64,000 nucleotides of DNA from Paraflavitalea pollutisoli (GTDB lineage: Bacteria; Bacteroidota; Bacteroidia; Chitinophagales; Chitinophagaceae), in assembly GCF_029360705.1 (NCBI RefSeq), contig NZ_JARKMX010000014.1:558001-622000 (forward strand). The letters are read 5' to 3'. Below the pieces are notes generated by a model that saw only the letters and a list, made by a program, of their open reading frames with translations, was not told where the DNA came from and did not search any database. A program made the translations under genes and the position numbers. How positions within the stretch are numbered: the stretch's first letter is position 1; each line of letters starts with the position of its first letter. Shown here piece after piece: positions 34,439-43,532 of the stretch.

Positions 34439-35647
34439 ATGAAAACTACGACCGGCGTTTCGCTTGGATTTATGATGTTCCTGGAGTATTTCATCTGGTG
34501 TTCCTGGTATGTGACCATGGGCACCTATATGGGTGAACACCTGAAATCGACCGATATACAAATTGGCGCAGCCTATAGTGCGCTTGCTCTGGCCACCATT
34601 ATCGCTCCTTTTTTCGTGGGCCTTGTAGCTGACCGGTATTTTGCGGCTCAACGCATTATGGGTGTTCTGCACCTGGTAGGCGCCGCTTTATTGTTCCTGG
34701 CTACTCAGGTCGATACCAATGGACCTTTCTACTGGGTTATTCTTGGCTACTCGTTGATGTACATGCCAACAATCGCTTTGTCCAACAGCATCGCATTCTC
34801 CCAAATGAATGATCCCGGCAAGCAGTTTCCCTGGATCCGCGTATTCGGTACCCTGGGCTGGATCGTTGCCGGCTTTATCGTAGGTGGACTGGGTATCGAA
34901 AAGTCCAGTAATACTTTCGTCATGGCTGCCGCCGCTTCTGCCGCACTGGGGCTTTATAGCTTTCTGCTCCCCAATACGCCACCCAAAGCAAAAGGAGAAG
35001 TTGCTTCCGCTGCCAAAATCCTGGGCGCCGACGCCTTCGTATTGTTCAAAAGCCGGCCCTACCTGATCTTTTTTATAGCAGCCATCCTGGTTTGTATCCC
35101 CTTGTCCTTCTACTATGGTTTCGCCAACCCCTTCCTGAACGAAGTCGGATTGGACAAACCTGCCCAGAAAATGATCCTGGGTCAGTTTTCTGAAGCCATT
35201 TTCATTGTGGCTATTCCGTTCCTGTTCAATAGCATTGGGGTCAAAAAGATGCTGCTGCTGGGTATGACAGCCTGGGTATTGCGCTATGTGGCCTTTGCCT
35301 ATGGTGATGCTGGCAACAACACCTGGATGCTGTATGCCGGTATTATCCTGCATGGCATCTGTTACGACTTCTTCTTTGTAACTGGTTATATGTATACTGA
35401 AAAGAAGGCTGGCGAAAAGATCAAGAATGCTGCACAGGGCCTCTTTACCTTCGCCACGTATGGCCTGGGCATGCTGATCGGCACCTGGTTCTCTGGTGTC
35501 ATCGTTGGTAAATACGCAATCGCCGGTGACCCCATTACCCACGACTGGAAAAGTATCTGGTATGTACCTGCAATCATTGCAGTAGCGGTGATGGTATACT
35601 TCGTACTTTTCTTTAAAGAAAAGAAAGAGGTTAACGAAGCTGCTTAA
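34439..35647 (+). CDS. MFS permease, nucleoside:H+ symporter (NHS) type
   Basis: The protein has 402 residues and twelve hydrophobic segments. The N-terminus (LGFMMFLEYFIWCSWYVTMG) and the loop VADRYFAAQRIMGVLHL are characteristic of the nucleoside:H+ symporter family of the MFS, related to NupG/XapB. Further family features are MYMPTIALSNSIAF, FPWIRVFGTLGWIVAGF and YGFANPFLNE. In Bacteroidota these genes often sit next to Gfo/Idh/MocA oxidoreductases and may carry sugars or nucleosides; the next gene, 42 bp downstream, is one. The substrate is therefore open. It is an inner-membrane protein. Confidence 0.88.
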   Translation: MKTTTGVSLGFMMFLEYFIWCSWYVTMGTYMGEHLKSTDIQIGAAYSALALATIIAPFFVGLVADRYFAAQRIMGVLHLVGAALLFLATQVDTNGPFYWVILGYSLMYMPTIALSNSIAFSQMNDPGKQFPWIRVFGTLGWIVAGFIVGGLGIEKSSNTFVMAAAASAALGLYSFLLPNTPPKAKGEVASAAKILGADAFVLFKSRPYLIFFIAAILVCIPLSFYYGFANPFLNEVGLDKPAQKMILGQFSEAIFIVAIPFLFNSIGVKKMLLLGMTAWVLRYVAFAYGDAGNNTWMLYAGIILHGICYDFFFVTGYMYTEKKAGEKIKNAAQGLFTFATYGLGMLIGTWFSGVIVGKYAIAGDPITHDWKSIWYVPAIIAVAVMVYFVLFFKEKKEVNEAA

Positions 35648-35689
35648 TCAAGCAGCAATGATCTTTAAACACTTTTCAAACAAAATCAT

Positions 35690-36883
35690 ATGCAACGTAT
35701 TGCCATGTTAGGCTCGGGTTTTATCGGACGTTTCTATGCCGAATCGATCCAGGGCTACAGAAGTAAGGATAAGATCGTCAGCATCTATTCGCGCCGCGAA
35801 GAGAGTGCGAAAAAGTTTGCGGATGACTATAAAGTATCGCATGTGACCACTGATATGGAAGCCGCTATCGCGCATCCGGAAGTGGACATGGTCTGTATCG
35901 CATTGCCCAATAACCTGCACGAAGCGGCGGTGATGCTGTGCTGCAAACACAAGAAAGCGGTGATCACCACCAAGCCCCTCGGCCGCAACGGTGAAGAAGC
36001 CAAACGCATGCTGGAAGCGGTAGAAAAAGCCGGTATCTTCAACGGTTACCTCGAAGACCTCGTGTATACCCCCAAGTTCATCAAAGCGATGGACAGCGTG
36101 AAGAACGGCGCCCTCGGCCGCATTCTCTGGGCCAAATCGCGCGAGACGCACCCTGGCCCCCACAGCGACTGGTTCTGGGATATCGAGCAGGCAGGCGGTG
36201 GATGTATTCTCGACCTTGGCTGTCATTGCGTGGAGATCACGCGCAGCTATATCGGTAAAGACATCAAACCCGTAGAGGTGATGTGCTGGGCCGATACCCA
36301 GGTGAAACCCATCGATGCGGAAGACCATGCCATCGGCCTGGTGAAATATGAGAATGGCGCTATCGGTCAGTTTGAGGTAAGCTGGACCTTCCGTGGTGGT
36401 CTCGACCTGCGCGATGAAGTGATGGGCTCCGAAGGCACCATCTGGATCAATAGTTTCCTGCGTACCGGTTTCGATATGTTTACCACCGGCAAGGGAGCCG
36501 ACTATGTAGCCGAGAAAGCTGAAAGCAATACCGGCTGGCTGTTTCCCGTAGGTGATGAGCTGAATGAACTGGGCTACAACCATATGTTCATGGACATGTT
36601 CAATGCGGTCGAAGCCGGCACCGATCCCAAAGAAAGCTTCTATGATGGTTATGTGGTCAACTGTATCCTCGATGCTGCCTACCGCTCTGCCAAAAGCAAG
36701 CTCTGGGAGCCTGTGAAACTGGACATCTGGCGTGGTAAGGAAGGCGTGACGAAAGACAGCCACCTGACCGAATACGATGCCGACCACTATCTGGTGAAGG
36801 AAGAGGTGACGCATTATGGCGCGAAGAAAGTGATCATCAAGAACAAGCAAACCGGTAAGATCACCGAGAAGACATTAGAATAA
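35690..36883 (+). CDS. Gfo/Idh/MocA family oxidoreductase
   Basis: The protein has 397 residues. The Rossmann domain starts with AMLGSGFIGRFY, and the cofactor-proximal motif usually written EKP reads TTKPLGRN here, keeping Lys95. The second domain has the GGGCILDLGCHCVEI motif, whose histidine is normally catalytic, and a beta-sheet with FEVSWTFRGGLDLRDEVMGS. Such enzymes oxidise or reduce sugars, inositols or amino sugars with NAD(P). The C-terminal tail (about 350-397) is longer than usual and basic. It forms an operon with the upstream MFS permease, which suggests uptake and oxidation of the same carbohydrate. A strong terminator follows. Confidence 0.9.
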   Translation: MQRIAMLGSGFIGRFYAESIQGYRSKDKIVSIYSRREESAKKFADDYKVSHVTTDMEAAIAHPEVDMVCIALPNNLHEAAVMLCCKHKKAVITTKPLGRNGEEAKRMLEAVEKAGIFNGYLEDLVYTPKFIKAMDSVKNGALGRILWAKSRETHPGPHSDWFWDIEQAGGGCILDLGCHCVEITRSYIGKDIKPVEVMCWADTQVKPIDAEDHAIGLVKYENGAIGQFEVSWTFRGGLDLRDEVMGSEGTIWINSFLRTGFDMFTTGKGADYVAEKAESNTGWLFPVGDELNELGYNHMFMDMFNAVEAGTDPKESFYDGYVVNCILDAAYRSAKSKLWEPVKLDIWRGKEGVTKDSHLTEYDADHYLVKEEVTHYGAKKVIIKNKQTGKITEKTLE

Positions 36884-36906
36884 TTCTCCATGCCGGATAC
36901 ACGAAG

Positions 36907-36950
36907 CAGGGATGCCGCATTTTAGTTGCTGCATCCCTGTTTTCTTTTTA
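36907..36950 (+). terminator. Intrinsic terminator
   Basis: CAGGGATGCCGCA / TGCTGCATCCCTG (36907-36919 and 36927-36939) pair with one mismatch and are followed by TTTTCTTTTT. It ends the MFS-oxidoreductase operon, and lies just before the lipoprotein gene at 36962. Confidence 0.9.
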
Positions 36951-36961
36951 CCTTAAGGGGG

Positions 36962-37747
36962 ATGAAATATTGCTGCCTGCTAATTGCTACCTGCATCCTG
37001 ACCGCCTGCTCGACTGCGCCTGTCCAAATGAGCAAGGAGGAAAACAATAAAAAATTGTCCAAGTACTTCAGGGACGTGCAGTTACGGAATTTTATGGACT
37101 CATCGACACTACGTCACGTCGCTATCAGGCTGGCAGCTTTTCGGGAGGCTCCACTTACCGGTCAAACTTCCACCGGCCCTGTAATTCGGTTTCTTTACAC
37201 ATCTGTTTATGCCCCCTTCACGGTCATCCAGATCCGGCAAGGTCAGGTCGTGGTGAAAAAAGCCAACAGTGGTGAACCCGGCTTTGACATCGACCTGGAT
37301 ACTACACAGGTCAGTGAAGCCGACCTGGCCTTCAAGCGAGTGTTTACCCGGTACGCAAAACTATTACGAAACAATGACCCCGATACGTCGCTGCTGCTAC
37401 AAGCCCATCCGGAACTGCGGGGTGGGCTGTATCGCGTGAATGATATCAGCGACAGGATACTCATACCTAAGGCCGACTCTGTAGTCTATGTACAGCAAAC
37501 TTCACCGATCGATGGGGCACAACTAACTGCCCTGCTGCACCGCATCGACAGTATCGGTTTCTGGCAAAAGCCGGTACATAAAGGGGTGGCCGGCGGTATA
37601 TATCCTACCAACTGGCACCTGGAAGTGAAAACCGGCGGCAAACACCACGCCATTGAAATCAGTAACCGGGAAAGTGGTCCTTATTACGAACTGGGAAAAT
37701 TCCTGCTTAGCCAATATGCCCAACTTAAAGACGATGAAATACAATAA
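36962..37747 (+). CDS. Putative lipoprotein of unknown function
   Basis: The protein has 261 residues. The ATG at 36962 gives MKYCCLLIATCILTACSTAP, a signal peptide with lipobox LTAC; an upstream in-frame ATG would fall inside the terminator. The mature protein is soluble. It has a segment YAPFTVIQIRQGQVVVKKAN followed by FDIDLDTTQVSEADLAFKRV, and a C-terminal stretch WHLEVKTGGKHHAIEISN, which looks like a domain that binds or measures something small. I do not recognise a family. It overlaps the start of the PQQ dehydrogenase gene by 14 bp, so the two are translationally coupled and perhaps functionally linked. Confidence 0.72.
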   Translation: MKYCCLLIATCILTACSTAPVQMSKEENNKKLSKYFRDVQLRNFMDSSTLRHVAIRLAAFREAPLTGQTSTGPVIRFLYTSVYAPFTVIQIRQGQVVVKKANSGEPGFDIDLDTTQVSEADLAFKRVFTRYAKLLRNNDPDTSLLLQAHPELRGGLYRVNDISDRILIPKADSVVYVQQTSPIDGAQLTALLHRIDSIGFWQKPVHKGVAGGIYPTNWHLEVKTGGKHHAIEISNRESGPYYELGKFLLSQYAQLKDDEIQ

Positions 37748-39905
37748 ACGATTGCTGCCTGCTGCAGCCCTGCTTGCGCTGGTGGGCCTGTCTGCCTGTT
37801 CCAACAACAGCACCACCGCTTATACCACCTGGCCGGCTTACGGCGGTGGCAAAGACAATATTCACTATTCATCGCTGCAAACGATCGATACCGGTAATGT
37901 AGCGCAGCTGCGACCAGCCTGGACGTATCATACCAGCGATGCCGATACCGTCCATCACTCCCAGATACAATGTAACCCCCTCATGGTCGACGGCGTGTTG
38001 TATGGCACTACGCCCACCACTAAACTGTTTGCCATCGATGCTGCTACGGGTCAGGAAAAATGGGTCTTCAATCCCAATGACACGACGCAGACCACCAGCA
38101 CCATCCGCTTTATCCTCAACAACAACCGTGGGGTGGCTTATTGGGGTGAAGGCGAAGACAAACGCATCCTCTACACCGCCGGCTCGCATCTCTATGCCGT
38201 CAATGCCACCACGGGCAAGTTGATCGAAAGCTTTGGCAGCAAAGGAAAAGTAGACCTGCACCACGGCCTGGGCCGTAATGTAAAAGACCTGTATGTAACA
38301 GCCACCTCCCCCGGCATGGTTTACAAAGACCTGTTTATCCTCGGCTCACGCGTCGATGAAGGCGCTGCGGCGGCACCTGGACATATCCGCGCCTTCGATG
38401 TACGTTCCGGCGCTATCCGCTGGATCTTCCATACCATTCCGCAGCCGGGTGAAGCTGGTTTCGAGACCTGGGATGATACGACTGCGTATAAACATATTGG
38501 TGGCGCCAACAGCTGGGGCGGCTTCTCGCTCGATGAACAGCGGGGTATCCTCTTTGCGCCTACCGGGTCTGCCTCTTTCGATTTCTATGGCGGCAAAAGA
38601 AAAGGCAGTAACCTGTTTGCCAACTGTCTGCTGGCACTCGATGCCGCTACTGGTCAACGCAAATGGCATTTCCAGTTCATTCACCACGATGTATGGGACC
38701 GGGACCTACCCTGCCCGCCTGCACTCGTTACCATCAAAAAGGATGGCAAAACGATCGATGCCGTAGCGCAGTTATCCAAACATGGCATGGTGTACGTATT
38801 TGACCGCGAGACGGGCATGCCCGTATATCCCATCGAAGAAAAAGCCATTGATACCAATACCACGTTGACCGGCGAACGCATCTGGCCAACGCAACCCATC
38901 CCTGCTATACCTAAACCTTTTGTACGGCAACAGTTCACGGTCAATGACCTGAACCCCTACCTGCCGGATAGCTCGAAAGCAAAACTGCAAAAAGCCCTGG
39001 CGGGTTACAGGTCTGGCAATATGTTCATGCCACCCGGACTGCAAACCATGGTGTTGCTGCCGGGCCTCGATGGCGGCGGTGAATGGGGCGGACCATCTTA
39101 CGATCCGCAAACCGGCTACCTGTACGTGAATGCGAATGAAATGCCCTGGTTGATCACCATGCGCGAAAACAAACTATCGAAGCCGGCGGCGGAGAACTAC
39201 GGACAGGCTGGTAAACGCTTATACGACCTGCATTGTATGGCTTGCCATGGTGGGGACCGAAAAGGATCGGGTAATAATCCTACGTTGCTGAACATTGCAT
39301 CCCGTTACAAGGAGCCGGATATTTTATCACTCATCAACAGTGGGCGCCGGATGATGCCGGCCTTTGCACACCTCAATACGGAAGAGAAAGAAGCGATCGT
39401 GTCTTATGTCACGGAATCGCGTGTACGTCAACAGCAAGCTTTCAAATCCCAACCGCAGTCCATCGACAGCTTCCTGAATCTACCCTATAGTATGACGGGT
39501 TATTATAAATTCCTCAGCCCGGAGGGCCATCCGGCGATCAGTCCGCCCTGGGGCACCATTACGGCCATCAACCTGCATACAGGGGAACATGTGTGGAAGA
39601 CCACGCTGGGCGAATATCCTGAACTCACCGCCAAAGGTATCCCTGCTACCGGTACGGAGAACTATGGCAGCTCGGTGGTGACGGCTGGCGGCCTGTTGTT
39701 CATAGCCGCTGCCCGCGATGGCAAGCTGCGCGCCTTCAATAAATACAGCGGAAAACTGTTGTGGGAATATGCCCTGCCAGCTCCTGGCTTCGCTACGCCA
39801 TCGGTATACGAAGTACAGGGGAAACAATATATCGTGATTGCCTGCGGCGGTGGTAAACTCGGCACGCCCTCTGGCGACAGCTATATGGCATTTGCGTTGC
39901 CGTGA
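37734..39905 (+). CDS. PQQ-dependent dehydrogenase with cytochrome c domain, lipoprotein
   Basis: The protein has 723 residues from the ATG at 37734, chosen for the signal peptide MKYNKRLLPAAALLALVGLS and lipobox LSAC (Cys22). An eight-bladed quinoprotein propeller is indicated by repeated motifs such as LFAIDAATGQEKW, LYAVNATTGKLIE, LLALDAATGQRKW and LRAFNKYSGKLLWEY. A heme-c domain is inserted near the C-terminus, with CMACH at 501-505 and a later Met-rich segment (GRRMMPAFAHL) that could supply the axial ligand. This is the layout of membrane-associated PQQ glucose/alcohol dehydrogenases, which oxidise substrates in the periplasm. No PQQ synthesis genes are in the window. The substrate is unknown. 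Confidence 0.88.
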   Translation: MKYNKRLLPAAALLALVGLSACSNNSTTAYTTWPAYGGGKDNIHYSSLQTIDTGNVAQLRPAWTYHTSDADTVHHSQIQCNPLMVDGVLYGTTPTTKLFAIDAATGQEKWVFNPNDTTQTTSTIRFILNNNRGVAYWGEGEDKRILYTAGSHLYAVNATTGKLIESFGSKGKVDLHHGLGRNVKDLYVTATSPGMVYKDLFILGSRVDEGAAAAPGHIRAFDVRSGAIRWIFHTIPQPGEAGFETWDDTTAYKHIGGANSWGGFSLDEQRGILFAPTGSASFDFYGGKRKGSNLFANCLLALDAATGQRKWHFQFIHHDVWDRDLPCPPALVTIKKDGKTIDAVAQLSKHGMVYVFDRETGMPVYPIEEKAIDTNTTLTGERIWPTQPIPAIPKPFVRQQFTVNDLNPYLPDSSKAKLQKALAGYRSGNMFMPPGLQTMVLLPGLDGGGEWGGPSYDPQTGYLYVNANEMPWLITMRENKLSKPAAENYGQAGKRLYDLHCMACHGGDRKGSGNNPTLLNIASRYKEPDILSLINSGRRMMPAFAHLNTEEKEAIVSYVTESRVRQQQAFKSQPQSIDSFLNLPYSMTGYYKFLSPEGHPAISPPWGTITAINLHTGEHVWKTTLGEYPELTAKGIPATGTENYGSSVVTAGGLLFIAAARDGKLRAFNKYSGKLLWEYALPAPGFATPSVYEVQGKQYIVIACGGGKLGTPSGDSYMAFALP

Positions 39906-39913
39906 GGAAGGCA

Positions 39914-39942
39914 TAAAAAAATCCCGGCATCGCTGCCGGGAT
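39914..39942 (-). terminator. Intrinsic terminator between convergent genes
   Basis: A perfect 9-bp stem, ATCCCGGCA / TGCCGGGAT (39921-39929 and 39934-39942), has a 4-nt loop. Seven A on its left side become a T tract on the minus strand, so it mainly serves the OmpH-like gene. It may also act on the PQQ dehydrogenase transcript. Confidence 0.85.
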
Positions 39943-39965
39943 CTATCAATACCTTGTACGGTTGC

Positions 39966-40541
39966 TTATTGCTTGGGCGCTGTGCCGGCTGGCTTGGGCG
40001 CCGTAGCGGGCGGCGCAGCTTCTGGCTTGGCCAGGTTGATGTTGAGCTTCTTCGCGACCAACGGCAAAATATCGTCGGCTGCCGGGAAGGAGATCAATTG
40101 TTCTTTGCTCAACACATAAGTGATGCCATTTTCTTTGGCCACGGCTTGTGTAGTCGTCACGGCCTTTTGCTGAATGGGGGCCAGTAACTCCTGCTCTTTA
40201 GCCTGCATCATCTTGGGGGCTTCTGTCTGGCTGAAATTGACTGCTTTCAGGTAAGCCTCATTCAGCTGGCGGCGCTTGATCTGCTTTTGTGCACTTGTCC
40301 ACTTGATAGAGTCCTTGGCAAACGTGCTGTCGAGGATCTCATATTGCTCCTGGTACTCGTTGGCCTGCTGTTGCAGTGCCTGCTGATACTCGGCCATGTC
40401 TGCATTGGCCTTCTTGAACTCGGGCATCGCCACGATGAGTTCCTGTAAACTGATGTAACCGATCTTACTCTGAGCCTGCACAGTACCTGCCGTGAATGCC
40501 ATGGCGCAAACCAGGATCACGCATAAAAAACGCTTTTGCAT
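39966..40541 (-). CDS. OmpH/Skp family periplasmic chaperone
   Basis: The protein has 191 residues. MQKRFLCVILVCAMAFTAGT is the start of a signal peptide ending VQAQ. The mature part opens with KIGYISLQELIVAMPEFKKA, the typical N-terminal strand of Skp/OmpH proteins, followed by a long helical hairpin rich in Gln, Glu and Lys (ADMAEYQQALQQQANEYQEQ onward). It returns to ENGITYVLSKEQLISFPAAD and ends in a Pro/Ala tail (PPATAPKPAGTAPKQ). The family holds unfolded outer-membrane proteins in the periplasm. The Pro/Ala tail is an addition to the usual form. Bacteroidota carry several paralogues, so I give no gene symbol. Confidence 0.88.
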   Translation of the reverse strand: MQKRFLCVILVCAMAFTAGTVQAQSKIGYISLQELIVAMPEFKKANADMAEYQQALQQQANEYQEQYEILDSTFAKDSIKWTSAQKQIKRRQLNEAYLKAVNFSQTEAPKMMQAKEQELLAPIQQKAVTTTQAVAKENGITYVLSKEQLISFPAADDILPLVAKKLNINLAKPEAAPPATAPKPAGTAPKQ

Positions 40542-40587
40542 GTTAGTTGTAGTTGTTTAGATGTTTAGTTGTTATCTGTAAGTCAAT

Positions 40588-40634
40588 AATGCCGGTCCTT
40601 TCGCTGCTTCTACGGCCCTTTCAGGCCCGGCATT
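40588..40634. other. Long-range hairpin between phosphohexomutase and OmpH-like genes
   Basis: AATGCCGG (40588-40595) pairs perfectly with CCGGCATT (40627-40634) across a 31-bp loop that itself contains GGCC repeats able to pair. It follows the phosphohexomutase stop by 10 bp on the minus strand and precedes the OmpH-like start by about 50 bp. There is no T tract, so it may be a weak terminator, a stability element or a leader structure. Confidence 0.35.
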
Positions 40635-40644
40635 AACGTTTCTT

Positions 40645-42372
40645 TTATTTCAATTGCATATCCTGGATGATACCATCGATGCGTGTCTTGAGCTCGCCAT
40701 GTACTGTATCGAAATTGGCGGCACTATCCAACTTGGTGTTAACGCTGAAATAGAACTTGATCTTGGGTTCGGTACCGCTGGGGCGTGCCGAGATCTTACT
40801 ACCATCGGCGAGGAGGAACTGCAGTACGTTGGATTTGGGCAGGGTGATCTCCCACTCCGCTCCGGTTTGCAGGTTCTTGCCTTTGCGCAGTTCATAATCG
40901 AGCAGCTCTACCACCTTCGATCCATTGATGGTGGCCGGTGGATTCTTGCGGTACGACTCCATCATTTCAGCGATCTCCTTCTGACCATTCATCCCCTTCT
41001 TGGTGATGGAGATCAGGTGCTCTTTGAAGAAGCCATATTTTACATAGAGGTCGATCAGTTTGTCGTACAGCGAACGGCCCTTGTCTTTTTCATACGCGGC
41101 CATTTCGCACAGGAAGGCTACAGCAGATACCGCATCCTTATCGCGCAACTGAGAACCGATCATCAGTCCATAGCTTTCTTCTCCACCTATCACATAGTTT
41201 TCGGTAGCTTCTTTTTCTTTGATGAGCTCGGCGATCCACTTGAATCCAGTCAGTACGTTGTAGCATTTGATATTGTTGCCTGCCGCGATGTTGTCGATCA
41301 TGTCGGTCGTTACGATGGTCTTGACCACCATATCGTTGGCCTGTGCAATGCCTTTTGCCTTGCGGGCTTCGATGAGGTAGTTAAATGCCAGAACGGCCGT
41401 TTGGTTACCATTCATCAGCACCCATTTGCCTTGATGGTCCTTAATGGCGATACCTACGCGGTCGGCATCGGGATCGGTACCCAGCAGGATGTCGGCGTCG
41501 AGCGCTTGTGCCTGTTTCAGGCCAATGCTCATGGCTTCGCTCTCTTCCGGATTGGGATAGTGCACGGTGGGGAAATTACCATCCGGCACGGATTGCTCCT
41601 TCACAATAGACACATTGGTAAAACCAAAGGTCTTCAGTACTTCAGGCACCAGGGTAATACCTGTACCGTGTATGGGAGTATAAACGATCTTGAGGTCGTG
41701 TTGCTTGGCGATAACTTCCGGGTATACGCTCAGACTTTTCACCATTTTGATATACGCTTCGTCGAGCTCTTTGCCGATGATGGTGATATTGGCTTCGCCA
41801 CCTTCCCACTGTACATCGTCTACAGAAGCGATCTTATCTACTTCAATGATCACGTTTTTGTCGTGTGGTGGCACCAACTGGCCGCCATCGCTCCAATAGG
41901 CTTTGTAGCCGTTGTATTCCTTGGGATTATGAGAGGCGGTACATACGATCCCTCCCTGGCAGCCCAGGTGGCGGATGGCAAAGGATAATTCGGGCGTAGG
42001 GCGCAATGCTTCGAACAGAAAGACTTTGATGCCATTGGCACCCATTACGTTAGCGACAATTTCCGCAAAGAAACGGCTGTTGTTGCGGCTGTCGTGTGCG
42101 ATGGCAATGCGGATCACACCGCCGGGATATGTTTGTTTGAGGTAGTTGGCAAAACCTTGTGTGGCCATACCTACCGTATATTTATTCATGCGGTTGGTAC
42201 CTACCCCCATAATGCCGCGCAGACCTCCGGTACCGAATTCCAGGTTTCTGTAAAAGCTTTCGGTCAGTTCATTGGGATTTTCAGATTCTAACTTTTTAAT
42301 CTCGTCTTTGGTAGCCTGATCATAGTTGCCAGACAGCCAGTTGCTCACTTTTTCCTGTATTACAGCATCCAT
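40645..42372 (-). CDS. Phosphoglucomutase/phosphomannomutase family protein
   Basis: The protein has 575 residues. It is an alpha-D-phosphohexomutase. The catalytic phosphoserine is Ser147 in TASHNP (145-150), the metal-binding loop is GTDPDADRVG, the sugar-binding loop is GGEESYG, and the phosphate-binding loop is RPSGTEPKIKFY near the end. The length and the opening NWLSGNYDQATKDEI match the long form typical of PgcA/PGM2-like enzymes, which interconvert glucose-1- and glucose-6-phosphate, sometimes acting on pentoses. It links glycogen and cell-wall sugar precursors to glycolysis. It is transcribed alone, divergent from the DUF2279 gene. Confidence 0.94.
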   Translation of the reverse strand: MDAVIQEKVSNWLSGNYDQATKDEIKKLESENPNELTESFYRNLEFGTGGLRGIMGVGTNRMNKYTVGMATQGFANYLKQTYPGGVIRIAIAHDSRNNSRFFAEIVANVMGANGIKVFLFEALRPTPELSFAIRHLGCQGGIVCTASHNPKEYNGYKAYWSDGGQLVPPHDKNVIIEVDKIASVDDVQWEGGEANITIIGKELDEAYIKMVKSLSVYPEVIAKQHDLKIVYTPIHGTGITLVPEVLKTFGFTNVSIVKEQSVPDGNFPTVHYPNPEESEAMSIGLKQAQALDADILLGTDPDADRVGIAIKDHQGKWVLMNGNQTAVLAFNYLIEARKAKGIAQANDMVVKTIVTTDMIDNIAAGNNIKCYNVLTGFKWIAELIKEKEATENYVIGGEESYGLMIGSQLRDKDAVSAVAFLCEMAAYEKDKGRSLYDKLIDLYVKYGFFKEHLISITKKGMNGQKEIAEMMESYRKNPPATINGSKVVELLDYELRKGKNLQTGAEWEITLPKSNVLQFLLADGSKISARPSGTEPKIKFYFSVNTKLDSAANFDTVHGELKTRIDGIIQDMQLK

Positions 42373-42488
42373 TTCTTTCTGTTTTATATAATAGTTGGGG
42401 GACTAATATCGTTAAGATTGGGAAGATTACAAAGCTGACTTCGGTTTTTTGTAAATCTGAATCCAATATCTTATCGTTAATAGTAGCT

Positions 42489-43529
42489 GTGGCTTACTAC
42501 AAAATCCTCAATATCCTACCAGCTTGCCTGGTATTGCTGCTGATGTCGTATTCAGCAAGCGCACAGTCCTTGCCTGCTTTGCCCCAGAAAATACCCGCAT
42601 CCGGTGATACTACCCGAAAAGATACAAATCAAGTGCGTCCGAATGCCGGTAACTGGACGTTGATCCCCATCCGGGAGACGCCCTGCCTTTCTTGTAACGG
42701 ACGTAAATGGGCCGTTGCCGGCGGCCACCTGGCCATTTGGGGAGCCTCTTTTTATACCCTGAACAAGGCCTGGTACAAAGATTATCCCAAATCGGACTTT
42801 CATTTCTTCAACGACAATGCCGAATGGCTGCAAATGGATAAGCTGGGTCATCTATGGACGGCCTACCAGATGAGTCGTGTATCGGGGGTGGCCTGGCAAT
42901 GGGCTGGTTTTACACGCCAGCAAGCTGCCTGGCTGGGGGGCCTCAGCGGGGTCGCGTACCAGAGCATCATCGAGATCCAGGATGGTTTTTCGGCCGAATG
43001 GGGCTTCAGCTGGGGGGATATGACGGCTAATATGGCCGGATCGGCGCTGTACACGGTGCAGGAACTGCTGGGGGGAGATCATAAAATACAGGTCAAACTC
43101 AGTTACTCGCCCTATACCTATTCTGACGACATGAAAGCCAGGCGGGATGCGTTTTTTGGCAAAAGTGTCCAGGAAAGGATCCTGAAGGACTATAATTCAC
43201 AGACCTATTGGTTAAGCGCCAACCTGCGCTCTTTTATACCGGCCAGCGGATTACCTAAATGGCTGAATGTGTCGGTCGGGTATTCCGGTAAAGGCATGTT
43301 GGGCGGGATGGACAATACCTGGACCGATAAGGAGGGTATGGAACATGACCGGTCGGATATACGGCGTACCCGCCATTTTTACCTGAGTGCCGACGTGGAC
43401 CTCACCAAGATCAGGACCAATAATAAAATTCTCCGCACGGTATTTTATGTCCTGAATGCGGTCAAAATACCTGCCCCCACCCTCGAATTGTCGCAAGGGA
43501 AGTTGCGTGGGCACTGGCTTTACTTTTAG
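42489..43529 (+). CDS. DUF2279 family exported protein
   Basis: The protein has 346 residues from a GTG at 42489. GTG is chosen because MAYYKILNILPACLVLLLMS gives a complete signal peptide ending SASAQ; the first ATG, 18 codons in, would cut it. The family signature is clear: FHFFNDNAEWLQMDKLGHLW followed by IIEIQDGFSAEWGFSWGDM. The C-terminal third looks like outer-membrane strands (YWLSANLRSFIP, LNVSVGYSGKGMLGG, RHFYLSADVDL). The function of DUF2279 is unknown; related YfiM proteins are envelope proteins. The stop lies only 3 bp from the stop of the convergent phosphoribosyltransferase gene. Confidence 0.85.
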   Translation: MAYYKILNILPACLVLLLMSYSASAQSLPALPQKIPASGDTTRKDTNQVRPNAGNWTLIPIRETPCLSCNGRKWAVAGGHLAIWGASFYTLNKAWYKDYPKSDFHFFNDNAEWLQMDKLGHLWTAYQMSRVSGVAWQWAGFTRQQAAWLGGLSGVAYQSIIEIQDGFSAEWGFSWGDMTANMAGSALYTVQELLGGDHKIQVKLSYSPYTYSDDMKARRDAFFGKSVQERILKDYNSQTYWLSANLRSFIPASGLPKWLNVSVGYSGKGMLGGMDNTWTDKEGMEHDRSDIRRTRHFYLSADVDLTKIRTNNKILRTVFYVLNAVKIPAPTLELSQGKLRGHWLYF

Positions 43530-43532
43530 CGT

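Noticed and set aside
35708-36850. 380-codon open frame opposite the Gfo/Idh/MocA gene
   Set aside because: Same reason: the forward protein has complete family motifs and the reverse frame has none.
40654-41988. 444-codon open frame opposite the phosphohexomutase
   Set aside because: It mirrors the conserved enzyme and shows no domain of its own.
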